From Pseudarthrobacter chlorophenolicus (GTDB lineage: Bacteria; Actinomycetota; Actinomycetes; Actinomycetales; Micrococcaceae), in contig NZ_JZTW01000006.1 in NCBI RefSeq assembly GCF_000962805.1, forward strand, positions 168,981-232,980: a DNA stretch of 64,000 nucleotides, written 5' to 3'. Below the pieces are notes generated by a model. The model saw nothing but the letters and a program-made list of their open reading frames with translations, was not told the DNA's origin and made no database searches. Made by a program: the position numbers and the translations under genes. Shown here one piece after another: positions 41,693 through 52,557 of the stretch. Position 1 is the stretch's first letter, and each line of letters opens with the position of its first letter.

Positions 41693-42577
41693 CTAGTTTT
41701 CCTGGCCGGCCCCTGCCTTGAGAAAGTCTTCTGTTACGGAGCGTGGCCGTTCGAGCCGGTCCCGGCCCGCGTAGACGTTCAGGCTGTGTCCCCTGCTGAA
41801 TCCCGCGAGTGTCAGGCCGGTTTCGACGGCCAGGTCGATGGCCAGGCTTGACGGGGCGCTCACCGCAGAGAGCACTGGAATGCCGGCCAGTGCGGCTTTC
41901 TGGACCAGCTCAAACGACGCCCGGCCGGACACCTGCAACACTGTGCCGCGCAGTGGCAGCAGGCCCTGCCGGAGGGCCCACCCCACCACCTTGTCCACGG
42001 CATTGTGCCGTCCCACGTCCTCGCGCAGGCACAGCAGCTCGGGCTCGCCGTCGCCTAATCGGAAGAGACCGGCAGCATGGACACCGCCCGTCTTGTCAAA
42101 CACGGCCTGGGCCTCCCGCAGCTTGTCCGGGAGGGAAGCAAGGGCGTCTACGGGCACCTTCAGCGGGTCCGCGGAGGGATCGTAGTGCAGGGTCTTCCGC
42201 ACCGCCTCGATGGACTCCGTGCCGCAGATGCCGCACGAACTGGAGGTGTAGACGTGCCGCATGGTTTCGGGCAGGGGGACGTCCGGACGCAGCTGCGCGT
42301 CCACTACGTTGAAGGTCTGCGCTTCGTCGGGGCCGCCGGCGCAGAAGCGCAGGGACACCAGTTCGGATGCCTCCCGGATCACGCCCTCGGAAACGAGGAA
42401 CCCGGCCACGAGGTCAAAGTCGTCACCCGGCGTCCTCATGGTGACGGCGAATGAACGGCCGCCCAGCCGGATCTCCAGCGGCTCTTCGGCGGCGATCACA
42501 TCCTCCTTGAACCGGACCGGATATTCGGTGCCCGAGCCGTCCAGGTGGAAGCGGTGGATCTTGCGGCGCTGCGTCAT
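41693..42577 (-). CDS. fdhD: Formate dehydrogenase accessory sulfurtransferase
   Basis: A 294-residue FdhD. The protein passes sulfur from a cysteine desulfurase to the bis-MGD cofactor, which formate dehydrogenases need. The mobile CxxC is in SSCGICGTES; RFKEDVIAAEEPLEIRLGG and LREDVGRHNAVDKVVG are family hallmarks. ATG 42577 overlaps the moeA stop by 4 nt, so the two cofactor genes are coupled. The likely client is the FdhF-like enzyme encoded 6 kb away. Confidence 0.93.
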   Translation of the reverse strand: MTQRRKIHRFHLDGSGTEYPVRFKEDVIAAEEPLEIRLGGRSFAVTMRTPGDDFDLVAGFLVSEGVIREASELVSLRFCAGGPDEAQTFNVVDAQLRPDVPLPETMRHVYTSSSCGICGTESIEAVRKTLHYDPSADPLKVPVDALASLPDKLREAQAVFDKTGGVHAAGLFRLGDGEPELLCLREDVGRHNAVDKVVGWALRQGLLPLRGTVLQVSGRASFELVQKAALAGIPVLSAVSAPSSLAIDLAVETGLTLAGFSRGHSLNVYAGRDRLERPRSVTEDFLKAGAGQEN

Positions 42578-43875
42578 GCGTGCCAAGGCGTGTTCCTTCC
42601 AACGCTTACGGCCGCCGGGGTCCAGGGAAGCGGCAGAACCGCCACGGGCTGGCCCGAGTCGACGCCGCCGGGAGGGACAACCATGACGCCCTCAGCCCAC
42701 GCCAGGCCGCGCATCATGCCAGGTCCAGTGTGGGGCACGGGAAAGGCCAGCCCGGACAGGAACCTGCACGGGATGAGCCGCGTCCGCCCCTTTCCGTCGC
42801 TGCAGCCGCCGTCGGGGCCGAAGTCGTTGCCGGAGGTGGCGTGCCGGACCTGCGGCAAGGGCTGGTTTCCCAGCGAGGCCAGCAAGGGGGCGCCGATGGT
42901 GGCCAGCGCCATCATGGCGGCGAGGGGATTTCCGGGAAGTCCGACGGCGAAGCGCCCGTCAGGCAGTTCGGCCAGGACAGCGGGGTGTCCGGGGCGCATG
43001 GCGACACCGTCCAGCAGCAGGCGTCCGCCGAGGGCGGCCGCGGCATCCCGGAAGTGGTCGGTGCCGGACTTGCCGGTTCCTCCCGTGGTGATGACGACGT
43101 CGGCCCGCGCCGGTGAATCCGGTCCGGAGCCGTCCAGTGCCTCAAGCCAGGCATTGAAGGAGTCGCCAATGCGGGTGAAATCGCCCGGTATGCCGCCCAG
43201 CTGGGAAATGACGGTGCCCAGTTGCGGGCCGAAGGTGTCCCGGACGTTCCCTGGGGCAGGAATACCTGATGTCACTACCTCGGAGCCGGTCAAAACGACC
43301 GAAACCACCGGTTTCGACTGCACCTCCACCAGGTCGTGGCCGGCTACGGCCGCAAGGGCCAGGTGGGCGGGGTTGAGGACGGTGCCGGCTGGAATCAGTG
43401 TTTCGCCGGCTAGCGCCTCGGTCCCCGCGGGGCGCACGTGTTGGCCCGGCCGGGGTTCACCAGGCTTGGCGTCGGCGCTGACGGTAAGGACAGGGCGCCC
43501 CGTTCCGTCCTCAGCCACCAGCCCGCTTTCCTTGCGGAGCACAGCACTCGCTCCGGGCGGAACCAGGCCGCCGGTGGCGATGACGGCGGCCGTGCCTGGC
43601 GCCAGTGGTTGCTGCCCGCCGGCCAGCAGCCAGGGGCCATCCCCGTTCAGCGCCCAGCCGTCCATTGCCGAGGAGGCGTAGTGGGGCAGGTCCTGCAACG
43701 CTTTCACGGCTCTGGAGAGGGTCCGTCCGGCCGCTTCATGGAGCGGAACCTTTACGGAGGGGAGGGGACTTGCGCAGTCGTAGGCCAGGCGCCTGGCTTC
43801 CGGCCAATCGATCGAGTGCAGTCCGGTCCCCGCCATTGGGGACGCGGGATCTGCGCTGGGCGTGAACGTCATCAT
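42574..43875 (-). CDS. moeA: Molybdopterin molybdenumtransferase
   Basis: A 433-residue MoeA that inserts molybdenum into adenylylated molybdopterin. It has HYASSAMDGWAL near residue 65, IATGGLVPPGASAV, VVLTGSEV and the MoeA/MogA catalytic region VVITTGGTGKSGTDHFRD, then GLPGNPLAAMMALATI. Length is normal. The ATG at 43875 or the next codon is the start. A long palindrome and a TGATATATC box lie between it and folD. The following fdhD overlaps. Confidence 0.93.
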   Translation of the reverse strand: MMTFTPSADPASPMAGTGLHSIDWPEARRLAYDCASPLPSVKVPLHEAAGRTLSRAVKALQDLPHYASSAMDGWALNGDGPWLLAGGQQPLAPGTAAVIATGGLVPPGASAVLRKESGLVAEDGTGRPVLTVSADAKPGEPRPGQHVRPAGTEALAGETLIPAGTVLNPAHLALAAVAGHDLVEVQSKPVVSVVLTGSEVVTSGIPAPGNVRDTFGPQLGTVISQLGGIPGDFTRIGDSFNAWLEALDGSGPDSPARADVVITTGGTGKSGTDHFRDAAAALGGRLLLDGVAMRPGHPAVLAELPDGRFAVGLPGNPLAAMMALATIGAPLLASLGNQPLPQVRHATSGNDFGPDGGCSDGKGRTRLIPCRFLSGLAFPVPHTGPGMMRGLAWAEGVMVVPPGGVDSGQPVAVLPLPWTPAAVSVGRNTPWHA

Positions 43876-43904
43876 GGATGCCCCTTGCGGAGTTGAAGCG
43901 AAAA

Positions 43905-43989
43905 CGCCCGTTGCCCGTAAGCGGTGCTTCGACGAGGAATACCTCCCCAGGTTTCAGGCCATCGAAGCACCGTCTACGAGCAACGGGCG
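43905..43989 (-). terminator. 85-bp imperfect palindrome between folD and moeA
   Basis: The outer arms are CGCCCGTTGC (43905-43914) and GCAACGGGCG (43980-43989), and the inner arms CGGTGCTTCGA (43922-43932) and TCGAAGCACCG (43962-43972). A CGTA/TACG pairing lies between them, giving a stem of about 27 pairs with two mismatches around a 29-nt loop. On the minus strand the stem is followed by TTTTCGC. It may end the purU-dmgO-fchA-folD transcript or form a structured moeA leader. Confidence 0.6.
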
Positions 43990-44026
43990 ACTGATATCTC
44001 ATTTACAAGACGAAAGATATATCAGT
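43990..44026 (-). promoter_or_regulatory. Inverted pair of TGATATATC boxes upstream of moeA
   Basis: ACTGATATC (43990-43998) and GATATATCAGT (44016-44026) face each other across 17 nt. On the moeA strand the first box reads ACTGATATATCTTT, nearly identical to the box on the mscR promoter. Proposed site of the GntR regulator encoded at 49.2 kb. Confidence 0.6.
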
Positions 44027-44071
44027 AATTTTAGGTCAGTGGTGGATGTCGTGTCCACACTTTTTCGAACG

Positions 44072-44953
44072 CTAGGCGTTTTCCAAAAGCTGGACCCGCG
44101 ACTGCTGGCGTGCAGCCTCCACCGTGTGCAGCAGCAACAGCGCGGTGGTCACCGAGCCGACGCCGCCGGGAACCGGGGTCAGCGCAGCGGCGATGCCATT
44201 CACGCTTGCGCCGTCAACATCGCCCACCAGGGAGCCGTCCGGGAGGACGTTGGTACCGACGTCCACCACAACGGTGTCCGGCGAGATGTGGCTGCCGTTC
44301 ACCAGTCCCGTCCTTCCGGCAGCCACCACCACAATGTCCGCCTGCCTGGTGTGCCGTTCCAGCGGGCCGGAACGCGAGTGGCACACGGTGATGGCCGCAT
44401 CGCGTTCCAGCAGCAGCAGCGCCAGGGGTTTGCCCACGACGGCGGACCGGCCCACCACGGCGACGCTGCGGCCCGCAACGGGGACGTCGTAGTGGTCGAG
44501 GATTTCAACCACGGCACGGGCAGTGGCGGGTGCGAAGGCCGGCTGCCCCACGGCGAGGCGGCCCAGGCTGAGCGGGTTGGCGCCGTCAATGTCTTTTTCC
44601 GGCGCGATCAGGCCCACCAGGGCATCGGTCCGGACTCCTGCCGGCAGTGGCGTCTGCAGGATGATGCCGTGGACTGAAGGCTCTGCGCTGAGGTCCCGCA
44701 GGACGTTGGCCAGCACCTGCTCGGTGGCATCGTGCCCCAGGTCGATGACGCGGCAGCCGATGCCGGCATTTTCGGCCGCCCGTTCGATGGAGCGGACGTA
44801 CCAGTGCGTTGACTCGTCGTCGGTGGCGATGACCACTGCGACGGACGGATGCGCACCATCCCGCTCGAGTTCACGGGCCTCATCCCGGGCCCGCTGCCGG
44901 ATGACTCCCGCCAGCGTCTTTCCGGACAGGGCCCGGGTGGTTGCGGTGCTCAT
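44072..44953 (-). CDS. folD: Methylenetetrahydrofolate dehydrogenase/cyclohydrolase
   Basis: A 293-residue bifunctional FolD converting 5,10-methylene-THF to 10-formyl-THF. Family marks are STHWYVRSIERAAENAGI (with the YxxxK motif altered to Y-V-R-S), QTPLPAGVRTDALVGLIAPEKDIDGANPLSLGRL, GRSAVVGKPLALLLL and VVDVGTN, then PGGVGSVTTALLL. The catalytic Lys of the usual YxxxK appears to be missing in this reading, so one activity may be changed and FchA may supply the cyclohydrolase step. It overlaps fchA by 4 nt and ends the dmgO operon. Confidence 0.9.
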   Translation of the reverse strand: MSTATTRALSGKTLAGVIRQRARDEARELERDGAHPSVAVVIATDDESTHWYVRSIERAAENAGIGCRVIDLGHDATEQVLANVLRDLSAEPSVHGIILQTPLPAGVRTDALVGLIAPEKDIDGANPLSLGRLAVGQPAFAPATARAVVEILDHYDVPVAGRSVAVVGRSAVVGKPLALLLLERDAAITVCHSRSGPLERHTRQADIVVVAAGRTGLVNGSHISPDTVVVDVGTNVLPDGSLVGDVDGASVNGIAAALTPVPGGVGSVTTALLLLHTVEAARQQSRVQLLENA

Positions 44954-45621
44954 TGAAGGATCCTTTCCCGTACCCGGGCCGCGAGGCTGTCCGCTGCCGC
45001 TACAACCTTGTCAGCCAGGCCGTCCGTTTGGTCCGCAAGAAGGGACCTGACGGAGGGGTCCTTGATGGCCACGAGGTTGATGTCGATATTCACCCTTGCG
45101 GTGGTTGCGGCGGCCCGGGCGGCATCCGCCGCCGCTGCGACGTCGCTGATCACGTTCGGGTTTGCCACCTCGCCCAGTTCGGTGGCGAGGTCCACCACCG
45201 AACCGGCCAGTTTGATGAGCTGCGCCGGGGTCTGTGCCGCCTGGACGAGTGCCGCCTGGATGGCGCCGCTCTTGGCAGCCTTCAGTTCCTCCGTGTCAGC
45301 AGGCAGCTTGTAGGAGTCAATGACCGCCTGGAAAACCTGCTCATCCGAATCCGCCAGCCGCAGGGCTTCGGTGGCGAGTTCGTCGGCGATGCCGGTGATC
45401 CGCTCCACCAGCGCCGCGTGTTCCGCGTACTTGGGACCGGTGGTGTACCGGGCAACCATGGCCACCAGGGCGGCGCCCTGCGCAGCATGGAGGGCCGCAG
45501 CAGCACCGCCCCCGGGGGTCGGCTGCCGGGAGGCGAGCCGGGCGAGGTAGCCGCTGATGGTCTCTGCGCCTATTGAAGCAGGGCCGGCGGAACCTGCACT
45601 GTTCGCTTGCTGTTCGGCCAT
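44950..45621 (-). CDS. fchA: Formiminotetrahydrofolate cyclodeaminase-like protein
   Basis: A 223-residue protein of the cyclodeaminase/cyclohydrolase family. It shows LARLASRQPTPGGGAAAALHAAQGAALVAMVARYT, the folate-binding Gly-rich start, and a helical remainder with VVDLATELGEVANPNVISDVAAAADAARAAA. Homologues act as methenyl-THF cyclohydrolase or formimino-THF cyclodeaminase. Placed 2 nt after dmgO and overlapping folD, it most likely helps turn methylene/methenyl-THF into 10-formyl-THF. Confidence 0.88.
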   Translation of the reverse strand: MAEQQANSAGSAGPASIGAETISGYLARLASRQPTPGGGAAAALHAAQGAALVAMVARYTTGPKYAEHAALVERITGIADELATEALRLADSDEQVFQAVIDSYKLPADTEELKAAKSGAIQAALVQAAQTPAQLIKLAGSVVDLATELGEVANPNVISDVAAAADAARAAATTARVNIDINLVAIKDPSVRSLLADQTDGLADKVVAAADSLAARVRERILQ

Positions 45622-45623
45622 GG

Positions 45624-48170
<2,547 letters not shown>

Positions 48171-49091
48171 CTAGCGGAACACCACGGTGCTGGTCTGGTC
48201 CAGCAGGACGCGGTGCTGGCAGTGCCACCGCACGGCCCGGGACAGGGCGAGGGCTTCGGCGTCCTGGCCCACAGTGGAGAGTGTGCCCGGTCCGAAGCTG
48301 TGGTCAACCCGGATGACTTCCTGTTCGATGATGGGGCCCTCGTCCAGGTCGGCAGTGACGTAGTGCGCGGTGGCGCCGATGAGCTTGACACCGCGTGCGT
48401 GGGCCTGGTGGTAGGGCTTGGCGCCCTTGAAGCCGGGCAGGAAGGAATGGTGGATGTTGATGGCCCGGCCCTCCAGGGCACGGCACAGATCGTTGGACAG
48501 GACCTGCATGTAGCGGGCCAGGACCACCAGGTCCGCCTGGTATTCGTCCACGAGTTCCAGCAGGCGCCGCTCGGCGTCGGCCTTGGTGTCAGGCGTGACG
48601 GGAATGTGGATGAACGGCAGGCCTGCGGCCTCCGCCATTGCGCGGTGGGTTTCGTGGTTGGAAACGACTGCCACGAGGTCACCGCCCAGGGTGCCGCCGC
48701 GCCAGCGGAAGATGAGGTCGTTGAGGCAGTGCCCGAACTTGGACACCATCACCAGCACGCGCTGCTGGGTCTGGTCGCTGAAGCTGAACTTCATGCCGAA
48801 CCGGTCTGCGATGGGACGGAACTCTTCTTCGAGCGTGTCCCGGGTGTAGGCCGGTGAACCGGAGAACGCGGTACGCAGGTGCAGCGTTTCGCGGAGGCTG
48901 TCATCGAACTGCTGGTGCTCGTCGATGTTGAAGCCGCGGTCGAACAGGAAGGTTGTCACGGCCTGGACAATGCCAGCGCGCTCGCCGCAGGACAGGGTCA
49001 GGACAAACTTCTGATCAGTCGGCTGCTCCACCGTTTCGGTAAGCGTGGTCCCGCCGAGGGCCGTCGATGAGGCTGTTTCCACCAGGGTCAT
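48171..49091 (-). CDS. purU: Formyltetrahydrofolate deformylase
   Basis: A 306-residue PurU: 10-formyl-THF plus water gives formate and THF. An ACT-like domain covers the first 100 residues (FVLTLSCGERAGIVQAVTTFLFDRG), then the formyltransferase fold with VLVMVSKFGHCLNDLIFRW, VVSNHET and the catalytic IHHSFLPGFKGAKPYHQA and HYVTADLDEGPIIEQ. A 20-residue leader precedes the ACT domain. GGAGGAG lies before the ATG. First gene of the dmg operon; it regenerates THF for dimethylglycine oxidase and feeds formate to the Mo enzyme. Confidence 0.94.
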   Translation of the reverse strand: MTLVETASSTALGGTTLTETVEQPTDQKFVLTLSCGERAGIVQAVTTFLFDRGFNIDEHQQFDDSLRETLHLRTAFSGSPAYTRDTLEEEFRPIADRFGMKFSFSDQTQQRVLVMVSKFGHCLNDLIFRWRGGTLGGDLVAVVSNHETHRAMAEAAGLPFIHIPVTPDTKADAERRLLELVDEYQADLVVLARYMQVLSNDLCRALEGRAINIHHSFLPGFKGAKPYHQAHARGVKLIGATAHYVTADLDEGPIIEQEVIRVDHSFGPGTLSTVGQDAEALALSRAVRWHCQHRVLLDQTSTVVFR

Positions 49092-49102
49092 GTCTCCTCC
49101 TT

Positions 49103-49141
49103 CTATAGATATATTCCTGTGTTGCGTACTGATATATTAGG
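49103..49141. promoter_or_regulatory. TGATATATC boxes in the purU / gntR divergent promoter
   Basis: CTATAGATATATTCC (49103-49117), which reads GGAATATATCTATAG on the purU strand, and ACTGATATATTA (49128-49139) lie 25 bp apart between purU and the divergent GntR gene. The location suits autoregulation and control of the dmg operon by the GntR protein. The first box is only 12-26 nt from the purU start codon. Confidence 0.6.
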
Positions 49142-49213
49142 TTGGAGATCAGCGTATACTGGTCGGTGAGTGAGGTCAATAGGTTTTTTCGGTTCGAGGG
49201 GAGAGGTGCTGCG

Positions 49214-49894
49214 ATGGCAATTGAAACTTTGGCGCTCGCGGAAGATGCTGCCAGGAAATCGCTCGCGGACGTGGCCTACGAAAGTATCCGTGACAGGCTG
49301 CTGATGCTGGACATCAAGCCCGGCGACCTCCTCAACGACGATGCGCTGTCCAAGTCATTGGGCGTGGGGCGCACCCCCGTTCGCGAAGCCCTCAAGCGGT
49401 TGGAGCTGGACAGGCTGGTGGTGACCTACCCGCGCAGGGGTACCTTTGCCACGCGGGTGGACGTGACCGACCTTTCATTCATCTCCGAGATCCGCGCGCA
49501 ACTGGAGCCCCTGGCCGCTTCGCGCGCAGCACGCGTTGCCTCGCCGGCAGTCCGGGCGAACCTCAAGGACATCCTGGCTGAGGTTGAGGCCTTTGACGTC
49601 AGCGCGGCCTCCGTGGTGGAAACCCTCCAGCTGGATTCCCGGGTCCACCACAGCATCTATGCGGCGGCTGCCAACCCGCACCTCGAGGACATCCTGATCC
49701 GTTATGACAACCTGGCAACGAGGATCTGGTGCATGGTGGTGGACCGACTGCCGGATCTCTCTGCCCATGTGCACGAGCATCTGAACCTGTTGCGGGCGGT
49801 CATCGACGGCGATGAGGACAGCGCGGCCGATCTGGCGCGCGTGCATGTCAGCGGGTTTGAGCGCGCCGTCCGTGAGGCTCTGTTCAGCGCCTGA
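49214..49894 (+). CDS. GntR family regulator (FCD type)
   Basis: A 226-residue regulator. The winged helix-turn-helix is at about residues 15-80 (AYESIRDRLLMLDIKPGDLL, then LSKSLGVGRTPVREALKRLE and VVTYPRRGTFAT). The helical FCD effector domain follows, with D and H residues (SRVHHSIYAAAANPHL, HEHLNLLRAVIDGDE) that in this subfamily hold a metal and a carboxylate ligand. It is divergent from the dmg operon. FCD regulators bind short AT-rich palindromes, and the TGATATATCA-like boxes in front of four C1-related units are the natural candidates. ATG 49214 has GGGAGAGG upstream. Confidence 0.9.
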   Translation: MAIETLALAEDAARKSLADVAYESIRDRLLMLDIKPGDLLNDDALSKSLGVGRTPVREALKRLELDRLVVTYPRRGTFATRVDVTDLSFISEIRAQLEPLAASRAARVASPAVRANLKDILAEVEAFDVSAASVVETLQLDSRVHHSIYAAAANPHLEDILIRYDNLATRIWCMVVDRLPDLSAHVHEHLNLLRAVIDGDEDSAADLARVHVSGFERAVREALFSA

Positions 49895-50010
49895 GCGCCG
49901 CCGTCGCGCTATCGATTGCGCTTTAGCCGCGACGTGCCCCGCCGGCCCCTTCTGCTGGTATTCCGGACCGGTATTGACGCCCCGTGCGACCCGGGTCATA
50001 CTTTCTTCAC

Positions 50011-50037
50011 CATTGATATATCAAAAAAATATCAATG
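50011..50037. promoter_or_regulatory. Palindromic TGATATATCA box before the 91-residue gene
   Basis: CATTGATAT (50011-50019) and ATATCAATG (50029-50037) are perfect inverted copies, and TTGATATATCAA (50013-50024) is itself a perfect 12-bp palindrome. It is the best-formed member of the motif family in this window. It lies 40 nt before the ATG at 50077. Confidence 0.65.
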
Positions 50038-50076
50038 CGGGCCCGTGAGGGTCGACCAGACTATCCGGAGGAAGAG

Positions 50077-50352
50077 ATGAACCCCAGCGTGCACGCCGTC
50101 GCAGATGCCGGAAGCAGCACTATCGAAGCGAAGCGGAACGGCTGCAGCAAGAGCGTGCCGGTTCAGGGAGTCCGGGGCGACTGGGCCCGCCTGCCCGGCC
50201 ACACTGTGGAGGTGTGGTTGCTCGGGGAGCATGTGGCTACGGGAGTGGTGGACCAGGCCGCGGACGACGATTCGGTCCTGTGGCTTGCCGGCGCCGGCGC
50301 TGATACCCGCCGCCTATTCGATAAAGGCACCGGCTACCAGGTCTGGGTTTAG
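50077..50352 (+). CDS. Small protein of unknown function in the C1 regulon
   Basis: A 91-residue soluble protein. I recognise no family. Residues 28-91 form a likely compact beta-rich domain: RGDWARLPGHTVEVWLLGEHVATGVVDQAADDDSVLWLAGAGADTRRLFDKGTGYQVWV. This could be a small SH3-like barrel. GGAGGAAG precedes ATG 50077. A perfect TGATATATCA palindrome lies 40 nt upstream, which links it to the same regulator as dmg, mscR and moeA. A role near the Mo or folate enzymes is possible but unproven. Confidence 0.7.
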   Translation: MNPSVHAVADAGSSTIEAKRNGCSKSVPVQGVRGDWARLPGHTVEVWLLGEHVATGVVDQAADDDSVLWLAGAGADTRRLFDKGTGYQVWV

Positions 50353-50413
50353 TCCGGTACTGAAGGTGCCTTGGGCGGCCAGCCAGCCGGGCGCCCCCGG
50401 TTGGTCCTCCCGG

Positions 50414-51781
50414 TTACCGCAGCCCGCGGCTGTGTGCCAGCGCAATCGCTTCGGAGCGTGAGGCGACCCCCAGTTTCCTGAACAGGTTCCGGACATGGAA
50501 CTTCACCGTGTTCTCGCTGATGTTCAGTGCCGACGCGATGCTGCGGTTACGCTGGCCAGCAGCAAGCAATTGCAGGACTTCCAGTTCCCGGGCGGCCAGG
50601 TTCCAGCCGGCCACGTCGCCCGGAGCGGCCGGCGGGTCGAGCGGCAGCACAACGGAAATATCCGAGCCCCACCCCGGCAGGAGGTCCACCTCCATTCGCC
50701 CGGCCAGTGCCTGGACCCGCCGCTGCAGCCGGCCCATGGCGGGGGCTTCCGTGGACAGTCCACCATTGCCGTCGTCCCGGACGCTGACCAACAGGTTCTC
50801 GCCGTCGCAATCCCACTGCGTGCGGACCCGCCGCACCTCCGGCTGCTCCATCATGGCCAGCAGGAGCCCCCGCACAATGGCACGCGCCGCCACGGCCACC
50901 TCGCCGGGCAGCGCCCTGCCGTTGAGGGGCGGTTCAATGAACTGGACGTCCACGCCGCTCAGCCGGGTCAGCGGACGGAGGTCGTCCCGCAGGCGCTCGA
51001 AAGCCGATGCCACGGGTTCTTCGATCTGTTCGGCGGTCCGGTCGCTGTGCGTCCTGAGTTCCACCAGTGCCCGGGCGGCGAGGTCGGTGACGGCTGCCCG
51101 CGCAGCAGCATCGTCGATGGACGTGGACCGGGACGCGGCCACGAGAGTCTCCAAAGTGGTCGAATGCAGGTCCACGAGTTCGCTGGTCACCCTGAGGCGC
51201 TCGGCTGACGCCGCGCGGGACTCCACGAGGTACGACGGCGGCGCGTCGCTGACTTTCTCCTGGATGCGGCGGGCAGCAAGGTCCCACAGGTAGCGGACCA
51301 TGTCCAGGGCTCCGCTGCCTGCTGTACTTTCTGCTGCAATGCCTCCGGGGCCGTCGCCTGATGCGGGGCTGCTGGAGTAAAAGGTTGGAGCTGCGGGCGC
51401 ATCAGGGTTGGTGATCACCAGCAGGGCGTTACTGGGCGGGTAGGTCAGGGCCAACACGGGGCGGTCCTTCCCGGCGATCATCGCCTCACCGGCCCACATC
51501 ACGGTGCCGGCCAGCGATTCCCGAAGCTGCTGCAGCTCGGTGATGGACACTCCGGCGGTGATATCCCCGTCTCCGGCCTTCTTCTGGGGCCTTCCTGTGC
51601 ACTCTTCGGTGAAGATGACCAGCGCATCGCCACCGGCGAAGGGGTGCATTGCCTCGCGGAGCTGCTCTGCAATACCGGAGAGCGGAGCATTCGTGATCCG
51701 GGCTATGGCCTTCAGCAGGGGCCATGGAGGCGTGGAGCCGGCAAGGGCAGCAGCGTTATCGGCGGCCATGGTGTGGGTCAT
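50414..51781 (-). CDS. LuxR-type regulator with histidine-kinase-like ATPase domain
   Basis: A 455-residue protein. The C-terminal 65 residues are a LuxR/NarL helix-turn-helix (LAARELEVLQLLAAGQRNRSIASALNISENTVKFHVRNLFRKLGV). Just before it lies a GHKL-type ATPase-like segment with VSVRDDGNGGLST and GRLQRRVQALAGRMEVDLLPGWGSDISVVLPL, as in NarX/DegS sensor kinases. A helical segment with HSTTLETLVAA could be a degenerate dimerisation region. The N-terminal 180 residues look like a sensor (GAF-like). It is divergent from hxlB-hxlA and is probably their regulator. ATG 51781 chosen; ATG 51811 is also in frame. Confidence 0.78.
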   Translation of the reverse strand: MTHTMAADNAAALAGSTPPWPLLKAIARITNAPLSGIAEQLREAMHPFAGGDALVIFTEECTGRPQKKAGDGDITAGVSITELQQLRESLAGTVMWAGEAMIAGKDRPVLALTYPPSNALLVITNPDAPAAPTFYSSSPASGDGPGGIAAESTAGSGALDMVRYLWDLAARRIQEKVSDAPPSYLVESRAASAERLRVTSELVDLHSTTLETLVAASRSTSIDDAAARAAVTDLAARALVELRTHSDRTAEQIEEPVASAFERLRDDLRPLTRLSGVDVQFIEPPLNGRALPGEVAVAARAIVRGLLLAMMEQPEVRRVRTQWDCDGENLLVSVRDDGNGGLSTEAPAMGRLQRRVQALAGRMEVDLLPGWGSDISVVLPLDPPAAPGDVAGWNLAARELEVLQLLAAGQRNRSIASALNISENTVKFHVRNLFRKLGVASRSEAIALAHSRGLR

Positions 51782-51911
51782 GCAGCCAGAGTACGGGACT
51801 GCTTCCGTCACTGACTATCCGAATGGGTAGGTGCAACCATCCCAAATCAGCGTTTCGCCTACCCGGCAAGAACGGAACCATGAAATCAGGCCCACAATTG
51901 AAGGAGGACAC

Positions 51912-52511
51912 GTGAATGCCACTGTCATGACGGCGCCCGGCCTGGAAGTAACCCGGGAAGCAGTCTCCAGCAATCTCTCCCTGGTACTGGGAGAAATCAC
52001 GGACACTGCAGCGGCCATCAGCGAAGCGGAACTGGCTGCCGTGTCACGGCTGCTGGAACGCGGCAAACGGATTTTCGTTACCGGCGCCGGCCGCAGCGGA
52101 CTGGTACTCCGGATGGCCGCGATGCGGCTGATGCACCTGGGCCTTGAGGTCCACGTAGCGGGGGACACCACCACGCCTGCCATCCGGGAGGGCGACCTCC
52201 TGCTGGTTGCGTCCGGTTCGGGCACCACCGGCGGAGTAGTCAAGGCCGCCGAGACCGCAGCCAAGTCCCAGGCATTGATCGCGGCCTTCACCGCCAACCC
52301 CGGGTCTCCGCTCGCAGCGCTGGCCGACGAAGTGGTCATTGTCCCGGCCCAGCAGAAGGCCGACCACGGCTCCGGTGTGTCCCGCCAGTACTCCGGGAGC
52401 CTGTTCGAACAGTCGTTGTTCGTGGCCACCGAAGCCCTCTTCCAATCCCTGTGGGACACCGTGGACGTCCCTGCCGAAGAGCTGTGGCTGCGGCACGCCA
52501 ACCTCGAATAG
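51912..52511 (+). CDS. hxlB: 6-phospho-3-hexuloisomerase
   Basis: A 199-residue SIS-domain isomerase of the ribulose monophosphate pathway; it converts hexulose-6-phosphate to fructose-6-phosphate. Marks are GKRIFVTGAGRSGLVLRMAAMRLMHLG, EGDLLLVASGSGTTGGVV and the end QSLFVATEALFQSLW. The GTG at 51912 has AAGGAGG four nt upstream, better than any alternative. hxlA follows after 46 nt. Together they fix formaldehyde into sugar phosphate. Confidence 0.93.
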   Translation: MNATVMTAPGLEVTREAVSSNLSLVLGEITDTAAAISEAELAAVSRLLERGKRIFVTGAGRSGLVLRMAAMRLMHLGLEVHVAGDTTTPAIREGDLLLVASGSGTTGGVVKAAETAAKSQALIAAFTANPGSPLAALADEVVIVPAQQKADHGSGVSRQYSGSLFEQSLFVATEALFQSLWDTVDVPAEELWLRHANLE

Positions 52512-52557
52512 CCCCTGCCCCAAGATTTCAACACCCCACCAAAAGAAAGCGACAAAC

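Noticed and set aside
43905..43989. Selenocysteine tRNA (selC), suggested by the long acceptor-like stem near moeA-fdhD and an FdhF-like gene
   Set aside because: No T-loop GGTTC-type motif, no UCA anticodon in a proper loop and no CCA. The FdhF-like enzyme uses Cys, so Sec is not needed.
43876..44071. Moco riboswitch upstream of moeA
   Set aside because: The region forms one long stem rather than the multi-helix fold of that class, and I cannot match its conserved blocks.
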